Origin: Exilispira sp.
GTDB lineage: Bacteria; Spirochaetota; JAAYUW01
Length of the DNA stretch: 39,077 nucleotides
Assembly (NCBI GenBank): GCA_012517545.1
Contig: JAAYUW010000105.1
Location: forward strand, 1 to 39,077
Reading direction: 5' to 3'
The notes beneath the pieces were generated by a model that was not told the DNA's origin, did no database searches, and saw only the letters and a list, made by a program, of their open reading frames with translations. Made by a program: the position numbers and the translations under genes. Shown piece by piece: positions 1-8,449 of the stretch (the stretch's first letter is position 1; each line of letters opens with the position of its first letter).

Positions 1-327
1 AAAAAATCATTAACAATTTTACTTATGCCATATGCAGGAAAACTACTTCCTGCTCTCAGGTCAAAGTCCCATACTATCTTTTTCCTCTTTTAATCCAGAA
101 GCCTCAAGTATAGCTTTAGTAATTCCGATTTTTTGAATAAATGGCTCTGCCGCATCTATTTGTTAGATAGTTTTTTTAAATTTATACCTTATTTCAGGAG
201 CGCTACAAATAATAAAGTTAGTAACATACCAATTGAAGATTCGATGTTTAAATTTTCTTTTGCAATTAATTTTAACTATTTTAAAGTTATTTTTTATCCC
301 TTGTAAAAATATCTTGTTATTATAAAA
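1..327 (-). pseudogene. Decayed coding remnant at left edge
   Basis: Read on the minus strand, one frame stays open from 327 down to 64 apart from a single TAA (163-165), then meets TGA (61-63). Near position 70 the coding-like text moves to the adjacent frame, which stays open to the window edge and reads DFDLRAGSSFPAYGISKIVN. The translated text has ordinary protein composition (for example QIDAAEPFIQKIGITKAIL after the TAA), unlike the low-complexity translations of other gaps here. I see no start codon in the open part. This looks like a gene broken by one nonsense change and one frameshift, and it runs out of the window. I cannot name the family. The alternative is chance open frame in AT-rich DNA, which I think less likely because of the sequence quality around the break. 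Confidence 0.45.
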
Positions 328-456
328 TTAAATAAAGAAATTATTTTGTTTATGAAGAATGCCCAGGATATAAGTAACTATTTTGATGAAATCAACAATT
401 TTATCTGAAGCATATTTATATAGAATTTTTTCTTTTTATAAAAAAAGGAGATAAGG

Positions 457-1374
457 ATGGGTATGAGACTTATCACAAGGTCAGATTTTGATGGTCTTGC
501 CTGTGCAATACTTCTTAAAGAAGCTGGAATAATAGATAGGTTTAAATTCGTTCACCCTAAAGATATTCAGGATGGACTCGTTGAAGTAAATGAAAATGAT
601 GTTCTTGCCAATGTCCCTTACACTCCTGGTGCTGGACTCTGGTTTGATCATCATATGAGTGAAGATGAAAGAAAAGCTTTTCCTTATAACTATAAGGGTT
701 TGAGTAAGCCAGCACCATCTGCAGCTGCCGTTATATATGATTATTACGATGGTGAAACGAGGTTTAAAAAGTTTAAAGCACTGATGAATGCAGTTAACAA
801 ATCTGATTCCGGCAATCTATCTAAAAAGGAGATCCTTCATCCTCGAGGGTGGATTTTATTATCTTTCATCATGGATCCTCGAACAAGCCTTGGAAGATAT
901 AAAGATTACCGAATATCTAACTACCAGCTCATGGAAAAACTAGTTGATTATTGTAGAGTTCTTCCAATAAACAAGATACTTAAACTTGAAGATGTTAAAG
1001 AAAGGATAATAAGATATAAGCAGCAACAAAAAGAATATAAAAAGATGATAAAAAAATACAGTTACATGAAAAATAATGTACTTATAATAGATTTAAGAAA
1101 TGCACCAATAATTTATACAGGAAACAGATTTATAGAGTATTGTCTTTTTCCCAGAGCAAATATTTCTATCAGGGTAATGTGGGGAAAGCAGAATCAAAAT
1201 ATAGTTTTTGCAGTAGGATACTCTATCATCAATAAAACATGTAAGGTAAATGTTGGTAAACTGATGCTTAAATATGGGGGAGGTGGGCATGAAAAAGTGG
1301 GAACATGTCAGGTGCAAGTTCAAGAAGCTGACAGAACACTTCAAGAACTTATTGAAGCATGCACTGAAAACTAA
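457..1374 (+). CDS. DHH-family phosphoesterase (exopolyphosphatase-related)
   Basis: A 305-residue cytoplasmic protein of the DHH/DHHA1 phosphoesterase superfamily, whose members cleave phosphodiester or polyphosphate bonds with Mn ions. Visible motifs are SDFDG at residues 9-13, D117 in NKSDSG, the name-giving D64-H65-H66, and the C-terminal DHHA1 substrate motif GGGGH at 274-278. No signal peptide or membrane segment is seen. The start is supported by an AGGAG ribosome-binding site at 446-450, six bases before the ATG. It lies 20 bases upstream of the GH42 gene and is probably co-transcribed with it, although no functional link is obvious. The substrate (nanoRNA, cyclic dinucleotide, polyphosphate) cannot be told from the sequence; family membership is secure. 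Confidence 0.85.
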   Translation: MGMRLITRSDFDGLACAILLKEAGIIDRFKFVHPKDIQDGLVEVNENDVLANVPYTPGAGLWFDHHMSEDERKAFPYNYKGLSKPAPSAAAVIYDYYDGETRFKKFKALMNAVNKSDSGNLSKKEILHPRGWILLSFIMDPRTSLGRYKDYRISNYQLMEKLVDYCRVLPINKILKLEDVKERIIRYKQQQKEYKKMIKKYSYMKNNVLIIDLRNAPIIYTGNRFIEYCLFPRANISIRVMWGKQNQNIVFAVGYSIINKTCKVNVGKLMLKYGGGGHEKVGTCQVQVQEADRTLQELIEACTEN

Positions 1375-1394
1375 CTGAACCGATTGGAGATTCT

Positions 1395-3386
1395 ATGAGT
1401 AAAAGTTTTAAAGCAGGAGTAGCCTACTATCCGGAGCAGTGGGATAAGACTCTCTGGAAAGATGATGCAATAAGGATGAAAAAGTCCGGGATCGAGATGA
1501 TTCGTATAATGGAGTTTGCCTGGTGTTTGATAGAACCTGTAGAAGGAAAATTCGATTTTTCCCTGTTCGATGAAGTCGTGGACATTTTTAGTAGAGAAGG
1601 GATCAAAGTAGTCTTAGGAACACCAACAGCCACTATTCCATACTGGCTTTTTAAAAAAGATCCTTCCTGTGTTCAGATCAATAGTAAAGGCTTACCTAAA
1701 CAATGGGGTGGAAGAAGATCTGTTTGTGTGAATAACCCAACTTTTATTGAAGCAACAATAAGGCTTCTCAATGCTATTGCAGATCATTATAAAGACAATA
1801 CAAATATCATAGGCTGGCAACTGGATAATGAGATAGGTCATGAAGGTTCTGATAGATGCTTTTGCAAAAACTGTCAGCAGAAATGGAACCTCTGGCTTCA
1901 AAATAAATATGGATCAATAGATAATTTAAATAAGACATGGGGAACTATTTTCTGGGGAACAACTTACCACAGCTTTGATATACCTCTTCCACTTGAAACT
2001 TATGGAGCAGCACATAATCCTTCTATGCTTCTTGACTATAGCCGGTTTATGTCAGATAGCTTTGTAAACTATTTAAATATCCAGCATGATATTTTACGTG
2101 GTAAGATAAATAAGAATCAATGGATAGCGACAGATGTCTTTATGCCTTCGCTATCCAACAATATAGATATAAAGCAACTTACCTCTTTACATGATTTCAT
2201 AGGTCTAAATAACTATCCTGTATGGGGGGATCAAGATGAACCTTTGCCTTACTATTTTACTACCCTCAACATGCTATATTTGAAAGGATTAAAGGATAAA
2301 CCTCATTTCACTGTCTTTGAGCAGTTTAGCTCGATGCAGGGGCACAACTGTCTTGGCTACTTACCTCCTGAAAAGCAGGTTATTTCCTGGACAGATAAAG
2401 CAGTTGCATTTGGTGCAGAAAGACTTTTTTACTTCAGATGGCGAACCGCACCTTTTGGTCAGGAGCAACTCTGCTATGGCATTTTAAATAATGATAACAG
2501 CGACACAGATCTTTTAAAAGCAATTTCAAACAATTTTATTGAAAAGAAAGAAGTCTATGACAGGATTGCATCATCTTCATCAATTAAACCAAAATCCTGC
2601 ATAGCTTACCATAAAGATTCTATAAGAATTCTTTCACACCAGTATGAAACAAAAGCTCTATATTATGCTATGAATGATTACCTTCAAGTCGGCTTTGAGT
2701 TTGAGTTTACAAGATGGTATGCTCCATTTTCAATATTTCAAATTCCTGTCGATATAAAACCTATTGAGGATCTCAATCTTTCTGACTACAAGATTATAAG
2801 TCTTCCCTTTTACCTTCTTTGTGATGTAGAATTCGTCAAAAAGCTTGAAGATTGGGTAAAATCTGGTGGCGTACTCATACTCTCCTGGCGAACAGGGATT
2901 AGAAATAAAGACAATATAGCAATTAACTTAAAACTCCCCGGATACTTTTCAAAACTTGCAGGGATAAATATAGACAGATTCGAATCTTTAAATAATACAA
3001 AAACTCATATCAAGATTGGATTATTCAGATTTAAGGTCGAGGCATGGGCTGATATATTAAATCCAGTTACTGCAAAGGTTATTGCTCGTTATTCCGATAA
3101 AAAGAAACACTACAACGGTTCTGCTGCAATCAGTGTAAACAATTCTGGAAAAGGAAAAGTTTATTATATTGGCACTTCTTTATCAACAATTGGATTACTT
3201 TTTCTTTATCATAAAATTTTTAGAAAAGAGAAAATGAAACCCAAATTTTACGGGGAAGGTATTGAATCTATAGATTATCTGGATAAAAATAATAAAACCT
3301 TTAAAGTCATAATCAATAATTCAAATAAGAATAAACGAGCCTTTGGGAAAAAATTGACCCCTTATTCAATAAAAATTAAAGAATAA
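1395..3386 (+). CDS. GH42 beta-galactosidase
   Basis: A 663-residue glycoside hydrolase of family 42, which releases terminal beta-D-galactose from oligosaccharides. The N-terminal TIM barrel begins with the family signature (YYPEQW at 11-16). The general acid/base is E146 in GWQLDNEIG and the likely nucleophile is E309 in FTVFEQ. The four cysteines that bind structural zinc in this family appear as C111, C155, C157 and C160 (CFCKNC). The middle part from about 390 to 600 fits the trimerisation domain, followed by a small C-terminal beta domain. There is no signal peptide, so it acts on imported sugars. GGAG at 1386-1389 precedes the ATG by five bases. Length is usual for the family. The neighbouring DHH gene lies 20 bases upstream; no sugar transporter is in the window. 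Confidence 0.92.
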   Translation: MSKSFKAGVAYYPEQWDKTLWKDDAIRMKKSGIEMIRIMEFAWCLIEPVEGKFDFSLFDEVVDIFSREGIKVVLGTPTATIPYWLFKKDPSCVQINSKGLPKQWGGRRSVCVNNPTFIEATIRLLNAIADHYKDNTNIIGWQLDNEIGHEGSDRCFCKNCQQKWNLWLQNKYGSIDNLNKTWGTIFWGTTYHSFDIPLPLETYGAAHNPSMLLDYSRFMSDSFVNYLNIQHDILRGKINKNQWIATDVFMPSLSNNIDIKQLTSLHDFIGLNNYPVWGDQDEPLPYYFTTLNMLYLKGLKDKPHFTVFEQFSSMQGHNCLGYLPPEKQVISWTDKAVAFGAERLFYFRWRTAPFGQEQLCYGILNNDNSDTDLLKAISNNFIEKKEVYDRIASSSSIKPKSCIAYHKDSIRILSHQYETKALYYAMNDYLQVGFEFEFTRWYAPFSIFQIPVDIKPIEDLNLSDYKIISLPFYLLCDVEFVKKLEDWVKSGGVLILSWRTGIRNKDNIAINLKLPGYFSKLAGINIDRFESLNNTKTHIKIGLFRFKVEAWADILNPVTAKVIARYSDKKKHYNGSAAISVNNSGKGKVYYIGTSLSTIGLLFLYHKIFRKEKMKPKFYGEGIESIDYLDKNNKTFKVIINNSNKNKRAFGKKLTPYSIKIKE

Positions 3387-3412
3387 AGGTTATTTTTTTA
3401 GCACTTTATATT

Positions 3413-4531
3413 TTAATTTCCATAAGCCTCTATTGAATTTTTGATAAGATCATCTAATGCACTGACAATAAAATCCTTCTTAGAAAACAGGATCCAGTGA
3501 TCCATATCTTCATCAAAGTAAAAATTTTTATAAGAAGTTTCGATCTGAAGGTAATAGCTTCTTATCTTTGATATAGGAGAAAGGTAATCTTTCATACCAT
3601 GTATAAAAATAGTAGGAATATCAAAAAAGTTGCAACTATACAAAACATCCGGGTTAACAAAATAGTTTTGATAATTCGCTATCCCCTTTGTATAATCATC
3701 GTTGTAATATTTTGAGTTATTCTCAAAAACCTGGTAAAGAACCTTATTAAATTCATCGGAAAATCCAGGATTTTTGTCCTTCAACATTACATTTTCATAT
3801 TGAGAAATTTTTTGTTTTTCCTTCTCATCCAGTGATTCGTAACCAGTATTATCTATTTTCTTTAACATATTTTCAAAAAATTCCATGCCTCTTTCATCTG
3901 CCTGACTTTTAGCAATCTCAAGCATTGCGTAAATTTTGCCTGTATCTTTATCAACCTGCTCTATCTGAGTCGCAACAAGTATCTGTCCATCAACTCTTAA
4001 CTTTGTAAGTTCATCATTCCTGCTGGCAACATACGAGTACATCAACGCTATTGATGCTCCAACTCTATAACCTAAAAAGAAAACCTTCTGTCCTGGGAAT
4101 CTGCCCTTTGAGTAGCTAACAACCTTTGCCAGGCTTCCAACGAGCAGTTCATCAGAGATAATGTTATTATTTGAAGCTCCATTGTCTTCAGCAATATGTT
4201 TATTTTTATTGTATGAACTTGCGGAAAAAGGAAAGTCGAATGTTATTAATGTAAACTCACGGGTTAAATCGCCGTAAAAGTTCCTTATAAGCGGATAAAA
4301 GCCAGATGCCGGATTTGGGATAAAAACTATTACTGGATTATTTTTGCTGGAATAATCTATAAATGTCTTGATATTAAAATCCCCATACTTTAAAGTTTTT
4401 TCAGCATGTTTAAATTTTCCATCAATACTACCATATAGATAATTTTCTGTCGATACAAGGGTATAAATTATCGCGAAAATTGCAATTATGCTAACAGTTA
4501 CTATCAAAATAACAAAGGTTCGTTTTTTCAT
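3413..4531 (-). CDS. Membrane-anchored alpha/beta-hydrolase-like protein with altered nucleophile elbow
   Basis: A 372-residue protein with an N-terminal membrane anchor (about residues 6-26) followed by an exported alpha/beta-hydrolase-like domain. The strand and oxyanion region reads VIVFIPNPASGFYP (67-80). The nucleophile elbow, normally G-x-S-x-G, reads GYRVG at 154-158, with arginine (AGA codon) at position 156. The later acid (D315 in HGMKDYLSP) and histidine (H345 in DMDHW) are in place. An insertion rich in charged residues at about 190-290 resembles a lid. The protein may therefore be a non-catalytic or altered member of the fold. It converges with the GH42 gene across only 26 bases, with no clear terminator between them. 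The fold assignment is moderately sure; the function is unknown. Confidence 0.6.
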   Translation of the reverse strand: MKKRTFVILIVTVSIIAIFAIIYTLVSTENYLYGSIDGKFKHAEKTLKYGDFNIKTFIDYSSKNNPVIVFIPNPASGFYPLIRNFYGDLTREFTLITFDFPFSASSYNKNKHIAEDNGASNNNIISDELLVGSLAKVVSYSKGRFPGQKVFFLGYRVGASIALMYSYVASRNDELTKLRVDGQILVATQIEQVDKDTGKIYAMLEIAKSQADERGMEFFENMLKKIDNTGYESLDEKEKQKISQYENVMLKDKNPGFSDEFNKVLYQVFENNSKYYNDDYTKGIANYQNYFVNPDVLYSCNFFDIPTIFIHGMKDYLSPISKIRSYYLQIETSYKNFYFDEDMDHWILFSKKDFIVSALDDLIKNSIEAYGN

Positions 4532-4610
4532 TCTATTCCCCGGCTTTCCTAAAATTATATTTCATAGAATGCTTATTTATTCTGCTCAAACTAACAGAAA
4601 AAACTAACTT

Positions 4611-4640
4611 AAAAAATGGCCAGCATAAGCCAGCCATTTT
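4611..4640 (-). terminator. Rho-independent terminator of the glutamate dehydrogenase gene
   Basis: On the minus strand AAAATGGC pairs with GCCATTTT across a 12-base loop, and the right arm runs into six T residues. It lies about 155 bases beyond the gdhA stop codon. Confidence 0.65.
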
Positions 4641-4795
4641 ATATTTAAATAAAAATTATAAATTGTTCTAGTATTTTTCTATGCAAAATAACCTTCAATG
4701 ACGTTAACATTGAATAGTATACCCCCGGAATTCAAAAAACATGGTAAATAAACCAGATTGAATGCCGGACAAACACAAATAAACAAAGAATTATG

Positions 4796-6136
4796 CTAAA
4801 CAAGACCCTGGTCAATCATTGCATCTGCGACTTTTATAAAACCAGCAATATTTGCGCCATTGACAAGATTACCTGGGCAACCATATTCCTTTGCGTAATA
4901 TTGGCAAGCATCATGTATGCTTATCATAATCTGATGTAACTTAGCATCTACTTCCTCTCTTGTCCAGGAAAGTCGCATGCTATTTTGTGTCATTTCAAGA
5001 CCTGATGTTGCAACTCCACCGGCATTAGCAGCTTTAGCTGGTCCAAAAGGAATGTTATTATCGATAAAGTACTTAACAGCATCAAGTGTACATGGCATAT
5101 TTGCAGCTTCAACAACACATTTGACACCATTCTTAACGAGTTGCTTAGCATCATCTATATCAAGTTCATTCTGAGTTGCACATGGTATGGCAACATCAAC
5201 AGGTATAGACCATGGCCTTTTGCCTGCTTCAAACTTGACCTTAAACTTATCGGCATAATCTTGAACCTTATCTCTTCCTGAGTTTCTCATCTCAATCATA
5301 TAATCTATCTTTTCACCACTAACACCATCAGGATCGTGTATAAAACCATCTGGACCTGAAAGTGTAACAACTTTTCCACCAAGTTCAGTTATCTTTGTGA
5401 CTGCACCCCATGCAACATTACCAAAACCAGATATAGCAACTTTTTTACCTTTAAAATCAGTCCCAATAGTTTTGAGTACTTCCTGTGCAAAATAGGTAAC
5501 TCCAAATCCAGTCGCTTCCGGCCTTATCAAAGAACCACCCCATTTTATACCTTTACCAGTCAATACACCGGTAAATTCATTTACAAGCTTCTTGTATTGG
5601 CCAAAAAGATAGCCAATCTCTCGCCCACCGACTCCAATATCACCAGCTGGAACATCTGTGTCCGGTCCAATATGTCTAAAAAGTTCATTCATAAAGGACT
5701 GGCAGAATCTCATAACTTCATCATCTGATTTACCTCTAGGATCAAAATCCGAGCCACCTTTTCCGCCTCCCATAGGAAGGGTTGTAAGGCTATTTTTAAA
5801 AATCTGCTCAAAGCCTAAAAACTTTAAAACAGATAAGTTAACCGAAGGATGAAACCTTAAACCACCTTTATATGGACCAATAGCGGAATTAAACTGAACT
5901 CTATATCCTCTATTTATATGATACTCACCTTTGTCATCCTGCCAGGGAACTCTAAAACAAATAATCCTTTCAGGTTCAACAATACGTTCCAGTATTTTAT
6001 ATTTCTTATATTTTGGATTCTTATCAACAACCAGTTTAAGTGAATTTAAAACCTCTTCAGCAGCCTGTAAAAACTCTTTTTCCCAGTAATACCTTGTCTT
6101 AAGATCATTGATGACTTCATCAACATAGTGGCTCAT
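4796..6136 (-). CDS. gdhA: NADP-type glutamate dehydrogenase
   Basis: A 446-residue hexameric-type glutamate dehydrogenase, which interconverts 2-oxoglutarate plus ammonia and glutamate and so assimilates nitrogen in the cytoplasm. The substrate-binding stretch PYKGGLRFHP (88-97) and the catalytic lysine K126 in LPMGGGKGGSDFDP are intact, as are the PAGDIGVGGREIG segment and the Rossmann fingerprint GFGNVA in the coenzyme domain. The length matches the E. coli type of about 447 residues. AGGAGG lies just before the ATG. It appears monocistronic: a promoter candidate lies at 6174-6201 and a terminator at 4611-4640. NADP use is inferred from overall similarity to the bacterial biosynthetic type. 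Confidence 0.97.
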   Translation of the reverse strand: MSHYVDEVINDLKTRYYWEKEFLQAAEEVLNSLKLVVDKNPKYKKYKILERIVEPERIICFRVPWQDDKGEYHINRGYRVQFNSAIGPYKGGLRFHPSVNLSVLKFLGFEQIFKNSLTTLPMGGGKGGSDFDPRGKSDDEVMRFCQSFMNELFRHIGPDTDVPAGDIGVGGREIGYLFGQYKKLVNEFTGVLTGKGIKWGGSLIRPEATGFGVTYFAQEVLKTIGTDFKGKKVAISGFGNVAWGAVTKITELGGKVVTLSGPDGFIHDPDGVSGEKIDYMIEMRNSGRDKVQDYADKFKVKFEAGKRPWSIPVDVAIPCATQNELDIDDAKQLVKNGVKCVVEAANMPCTLDAVKYFIDNNIPFGPAKAANAGGVATSGLEMTQNSMRLSWTREEVDAKLHQIMISIHDACQYYAKEYGCPGNLVNGANIAGFIKVADAMIDQGLV

Positions 6137-6173
6137 ATTTCCTCCTAATAAAATTTATAAGTAAGCTAATTTT

Positions 6174-6201
6174 ATTAAAATAAATTTTGCAAGTAAGTCA
6201 A
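6174..6201 (-). promoter_or_regulatory. Candidate sigma-70 promoter of gdhA
   Basis: On the minus strand TTGACT (6196-6201) and TTTAAT (6174-6179) are separated by 16 bases, and the -10 lies about 37 bases before the gdhA ATG. This is a match by eye only, in AT-rich DNA. Confidence 0.45.
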
Positions 6202-6327
6202 GTTTTTCTTTAAATATATTTTAAAATATAATTTTATTTAATTAAGAAATCATGCTAATTACCAGGAACAAAGGTGAAAAGATATCTAACTGGAAAAAAT
6301 GGCAAAAAATAAGAATCTCTCAAATAT

Positions 6328-7692
6328 TTAAGTTATATAGTACCTTATGTAATCGTAATATTTTATAAGCTGATCTAATGAAAGAATTTCGAAAATAGCA
6401 AAAAAAACAATACCAGAAACTATCATTCCAGAACCAAGAATAAGTCCAAAATAGGGATAAGTATAGTCAGGATTTATGGCAATTTGAAAGGAATAATCAT
6501 ATATAAAATAACCAAGAATGGATGTCATAAGTCCAATGCAGCCAGTCCAGAAGTAGTCATATGATCTATCTATCATCTGTTTTGAGTAATTGATATAAAA
6601 ATCAGTAGTCTTTTCTGGCATTAAATATATATATAAAGTTTTTTCTTTCTCCTCTTTTCCAACTGATACGAGTAGTTCCTTAGACTCATAACCTTTTAAA
6701 CTAATCACAAAAAAGTGATTCCCCTCATAAAGATTTATTCTAACTGGAGAATTGCCAAGATAATTGTTTTCAAACTTTATCTGTGCCGATGATGGGAAAG
6801 TTATTATTGTTACCTGACAGTTTGCTTCTTTTAATTGAAGTTCAAAGTTCAACCTTGTGTCCTTTTCAACTTTTAGCTTCTGCTCAATAGTATTTGCATC
6901 TTCAGCAAAGATCTTTATGTTATGAGTACCTTCACTTAAAGACACCAGATAAGTTGAAGGATAGGATTCTGACTCAAAAAATGTGACAATTTTGCCATCA
7001 ATCTCAATAAAAGCCGGATGATTTATATTAAGTTCAACAAGATAAAAATTTTGTTTTAAAACAAAGGAAAGTATATCATGAATAAAGAGTTTTTCTATAT
7101 CTGCATAAAAAGTTATATAATTATAAGGTAGATAAAAAGTTTTTAGCTCTACTATATCAGAAAAATTATTTTTTGATTCACAATCAATCTGAATTAATCT
7201 TTTTTCTGCAATATACCTGTATATAAACTTGAAATTTATAATATCACTGGAATCATCATTATCTTTTTGGCTTTTAGATAATATTAAAGGTTTAGAAAAT
7301 AAATTTTCTTTAAAACTTTCAGAAAAGGAAAAATCATTAAATGTTGAGCGATTTTTCAAGGCAAAATTTTGAACTTTTAATATAAAAAAATTAAAAAGTT
7401 GCTCTCTTTCTCTAACACTGAGTTTTAGTTCATTTCCCTCAATATATTTGTCTATAAGAAATATTAAGGCTGTCTCGATAAATTTGTTTTCATTGCTTCC
7501 ATCAAAGCCAGTTACTTTGGCATTATATTGAAGCTTATTTTCAAAAAGATATTTAAATGGAAAAACAGCAACCTGTGCTTTTGCACTTTGATGATCTATC
7601 GTTATCATGTCGGGATAGGCATTTATGCTCATACAGGGTAAAACAATAAGCATAAAAATAAAAACAAAATAAAAAAAATATATCTTTTTCAT
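6328..7692 (-). CDS. PEGA-domain envelope protein
   Basis: A 454-residue protein with an N-terminal signal segment (about 1-25; a possible cleavage after INA, while C20 is not in a standard lipobox). The N-terminal half (about 30-210) is unrecognised. Two PEGA-like beta modules follow: roughly 220-290, and a clearer one starting VTIITFPSSAQIKFENNYLG. PEGA domains occur in extracytoplasmic or surface-layer-associated proteins and are thought to bind other envelope parts. Near the C-terminus two hydrophobic helices (one in the YDYFWTGCIGLM stretch and one in LILGSGMIVSGIVFFAIFEI) anchor it, so both ends are membrane-proximal. It stands alone between gdhA and the cheY region. The PEGA assignment is reasonably sure; the specific role is unknown. 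Confidence 0.65.
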   Translation of the reverse strand: MKKIYFFYFVFIFMLIVLPCMSINAYPDMITIDHQSAKAQVAVFPFKYLFENKLQYNAKVTGFDGSNENKFIETALIFLIDKYIEGNELKLSVREREQLFNFFILKVQNFALKNRSTFNDFSFSESFKENLFSKPLILSKSQKDNDDSSDIINFKFIYRYIAEKRLIQIDCESKNNFSDIVELKTFYLPYNYITFYADIEKLFIHDILSFVLKQNFYLVELNINHPAFIEIDGKIVTFFESESYPSTYLVSLSEGTHNIKIFAEDANTIEQKLKVEKDTRLNFELQLKEANCQVTIITFPSSAQIKFENNYLGNSPVRINLYEGNHFFVISLKGYESKELLVSVGKEEKEKTLYIYLMPEKTTDFYINYSKQMIDRSYDYFWTGCIGLMTSILGYFIYDYSFQIAINPDYTYPYFGLILGSGMIVSGIVFFAIFEILSLDQLIKYYDYIRYYIT

Positions 7693-7913
7693 AGCATTCT
7701 TTAGCTTTTAAGTCTTCTTTACAATCTTCATTTATATTAACTATAGATGAAATTTTTGTGGTTCTGTAAATTCAGATTTATGCAGCAATTTGATCTTTTT
7801 TCTTTTTGTTAACACAGAGAAATCTGCTAATTTGCTAATTTTAACAAAATACAAGTCCTACTCTTCACAACTAAATATAAGTAAATTTTAGAAAAAAATT
7901 TAACTTTTTTCAA

Positions 7914-7938
7914 CGGACTTTTGACTTCAGACTTTCGC
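7914..7938 (+). repeat. Intergenic heptad repeat, copy A
   Basis: Three to four 7-base units of the NGACTTT type, reading CGGACTTTTGACTTCAGACT and onward, followed by CTGTTATAA. The same units recur in seven other gaps of the window. Confidence 0.6.
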
Positions 7939-7999
7939 CTGTTATAAAAAACAAAGAACGAAAATCTATTGGGATTTTTCATCAAAAGATTTATAACAG
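7939..7999. repeat. Nested inverted repeat
   Basis: CTGTTATAAA (7939-7948) is perfectly complementary to TTTATAACAG (7990-7999). Inside it AAAATC (7961-7966) pairs with GATTTT (7973-7978). It lies 37 bases beyond the cheY stop and could fold in a 3' untranslated RNA; there is no U tract typical of a terminator. Confidence 0.5.
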
Positions 8000-8035
8000 A
8001 GAATCATAAAAAAAACAAGAGCCAAAGTGAATACG

Positions 8036-8401
8036 CTACTTTTCAATAGCCTTTTTTATAGCAGAAATAAGTCTATCTTCCTTAAAAGGTTTTACTATAA
8101 AGTCTTTGGCCCCAAGGCGAATAGCTGAAACAATAAGTTTCTGCTGACCTAAAGCCGAGCACATTACAACCTTAGCGTGAGGGTCAACAAGCATAAGCCT
8201 CTGTAAGGTTTCTATACCATTTAGTATAGGCATGGTTATATCAAGTAGAACAATAGTTGGTTTAATTTCATTGTATTTTTTTAATGCTTCAATACCATTA
8301 GCTGCTTCATAACACTCTGTAAAGCCATGTTTCATCAAGATATCTTTGATCATCATCCTGACAAAAGCTAAATCATCGACGATCAATATAGAAACACCCA
8401 T
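8036..8401 (-). CDS. cheY: CheY-like single-domain response regulator
   Basis: A 121-residue receiver domain with no output domain. The acidic pocket D9-D10, the phosphorylated aspartate D54 (LLDITMP), S82 (CSALGQ) and K104 (VKPF) are all present, so it should be phosphorylated by a histidine kinase such as CheA and act on the flagellar switch or a similar target. A start codon four residues upstream (8413) is possible, but GGTGG lies six bases before the ATG at 8401 and family proteins begin at this point, so I chose 8401. It follows prfB on the same strand by about 50 bases. No chemotaxis kinase or receptor gene is nearby. It could serve a non-chemotaxis partner. Confidence 0.88.
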   Translation of the reverse strand: MGVSILIVDDLAFVRMMIKDILMKHGFTECYEAANGIEALKKYNEIKPTIVLLDITMPILNGIETLQRLMLVDPHAKVVMCSALGQQKLIVSAIRLGAKDFIVKPFKEDRLISAIKKAIEK

Positions 8402-8449
8402 AAATTCCACCATTTAAACTTTATAAAAAAACTTTTTTTTTGTTAATTC

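Larger units (their letters stand above)
7693..8035. other. Intergenic region with a heptad repeat and an inverted repeat
   Basis: This 343-base gap separates cheY from the PEGA gene. It holds a heptad repeat (7914-7938) joined to a long inverted repeat (7939-7999). No open frame of note is seen. Confidence 0.6.
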
